64,000 nucleotides of DNA. It comes from Desulfovibrionales bacterium (lineage in GTDB: Bacteria; Desulfobacterota; Desulfovibrionia; Desulfovibrionales; Desulfovibrionaceae). Numbering within the stretch: position 1 is the stretch's first letter; the number at the start of each line of letters is the position of its first letter. The translations under genes and the position numbers were made by a program. Shown one piece after another: positions 63,580-64,000 of this stretch. Where the stretch lies: NCBI GenBank assembly GCA_030156255.1, contig JASGMV010000005.1:1-64000 (forward strand), in the 5' to 3' direction. The notes under the pieces are model-generated. The model worked only from the letters and a program-made list of their open reading frames with translations, made no database searches and was not told the origin of the DNA.

Positions 63580-63969
63580 TTATTCGCCATTGGTTCTTTC
63601 GCCTTTCTCTTGCTCCTGGGAATCACAAGAAGACTTCTCGCCAGCAACTTTTTTTCTTTTTCGGAATGCTTTCAGCAATGCGACGGTTCTCTCGGCGATA
63701 TGCGCTTCGCTCTCCGCAGATGGATTCCACCCTTTGAGATTTGCAATCAAATGTTCGATCCATTCGGGGGCAAAACTATCTGCGGAATTCTCGATGATCC
63801 TTGTAGCAATGTCGAAAGTTGACTCCACATTTCCGGTGAGGGAAACAGCAGTGGCATACTGCAGCAGGTCCGCCAGCTGGCGTGGTCCGCATAGCGCCTC
63901 TCCGAATCCGTTATCTCCGAATATGCCTGCAAGAACGCTATCCACAACCCAAGGATGTGCGTAGGTCAT
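63580..63969 (-). CDS. Protein of unknown function, possibly cut by window edge
   Basis: A soluble, mostly helical protein of at least 129 residues (WVVDSVLAGIFGDNGFGEAL, PEWIEHLIANLKGWNPSAES). The C-terminus is very charged (SQEQEKGERTNGE). The ATG at 63969 has no ribosome site, and the frame stays open to the window end, so the true start may lie outside. Its codon use is less biased than that of neighbours. A plus-strand frame (63388-63822) overlaps it and has a hydrophobic stretch, but I consider the minus-strand reading more protein-like. No family is recognised. Confidence 0.5.
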   Translation of the reverse strand: MTYAHPWVVDSVLAGIFGDNGFGEALCGPRQLADLLQYATAVSLTGNVESTFDIATRIIENSADSFAPEWIEHLIANLKGWNPSAESEAHIAERTVALLKAFRKRKKVAGEKSSCDSQEQEKGERTNGE

Positions 63970-64000
63970 GCAATGATTTGGAACATTCGGTATGCAGTCT

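Noticed and set aside
63388-63822. 144-codon plus-strand frame near the right edge
   Set aside because: No ribosome site, an odd N-terminus, and it overlaps a more protein-like minus-strand gene; kept only as an alternative.

Overview
The window reads as a piece of chromosome from a sulfate reducer of the Desulfovibrio group (order Desulfovibrionales). This is inferred from GC-rich coding DNA, dnaG-rpoD adjacency, a pyrG-kdsA-kdsC-lptCAB-rpoN-hpf-ptsN-rapZ-EIIA(Man)-Mn-pyrophosphatase block, a sirC-ccsA-hemA cluster of the siroheme-linked haem route, a cytoplasmic [FeFe] hydrogenase, and intergenic hairpins of a type I associate with this group. No rRNA, tRNA, CRISPR array or intact transposase gene was seen.

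Layout. 0-4.6 kb: dnaG, rpoD and cbiB. 4.6-11.2 kb: accessory region with a 146-bp imperfect palindrome, a secreted protein, three tandem radical SAM/SPASM genes on the minus strand (the last frameshifted), several small genes and a TPR protein. 11.3-15.1 kb: uppP, hemA, ccsA-like and sirC on the minus strand. 15.2-15.8 kb: an AT-rich, probably acquired gene. 15.9-19.9 kb: two glycosyltransferases and an MscS channel. 19.9-21.2 kb: tadA and a lipoprotein.

21.5-36.1 kb is the most distinctive region, a signalling island. A membrane-anchored sigma-54 activator (23353-25917) faces, tail to tail, a paralogue that keeps the sensor and the C-terminal winged helix but lacks the AAA+ domain (21563-23236). 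A sigma-54 promoter (26067-26080) drives a coiled-coil membrane protein, a receiver, a PEP-synthase-like protein, two histidine kinases and a second receiver. Two further sigma-54 promoters drive, divergently, a CBS-domain protein and an HBM-type chemoreceptor (frameshifted) followed by a third receiver. A 10-base motif close to ATTGCGCGAT lies upstream of these promoters and of the truncated paralogue, so the island looks like one self-contained regulon.

36.2-47.5 kb: purQ, pyrG, the Kdo and LPS-export genes (kdsA, kdsC, lptC, lptA, lptB), then rpoN, hpf, ptsN, rapZ, a mannose-type EIIA and a Mn-dependent pyrophosphatase ending in a strong terminator. 47.9-51.8 kb: a two-gene operon made of a NuoF(C-terminal)-GltD fusion and an HndD-type [FeFe] hydrogenase. 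51.9-59.7 kb (minus strand): ileS-lspA-lgt, two coiled-coil lipoproteins, a small membrane protein, a NIL/ferredoxin protein, a PilZ protein and a CheZ-like phosphatase. 60.0-63.0 kb: a trypsin-like protease and a TraT-like lipoprotein. 63.0-64 kb: mostly unassigned sequence, with an unknown gene at the edge that may run out of the window.
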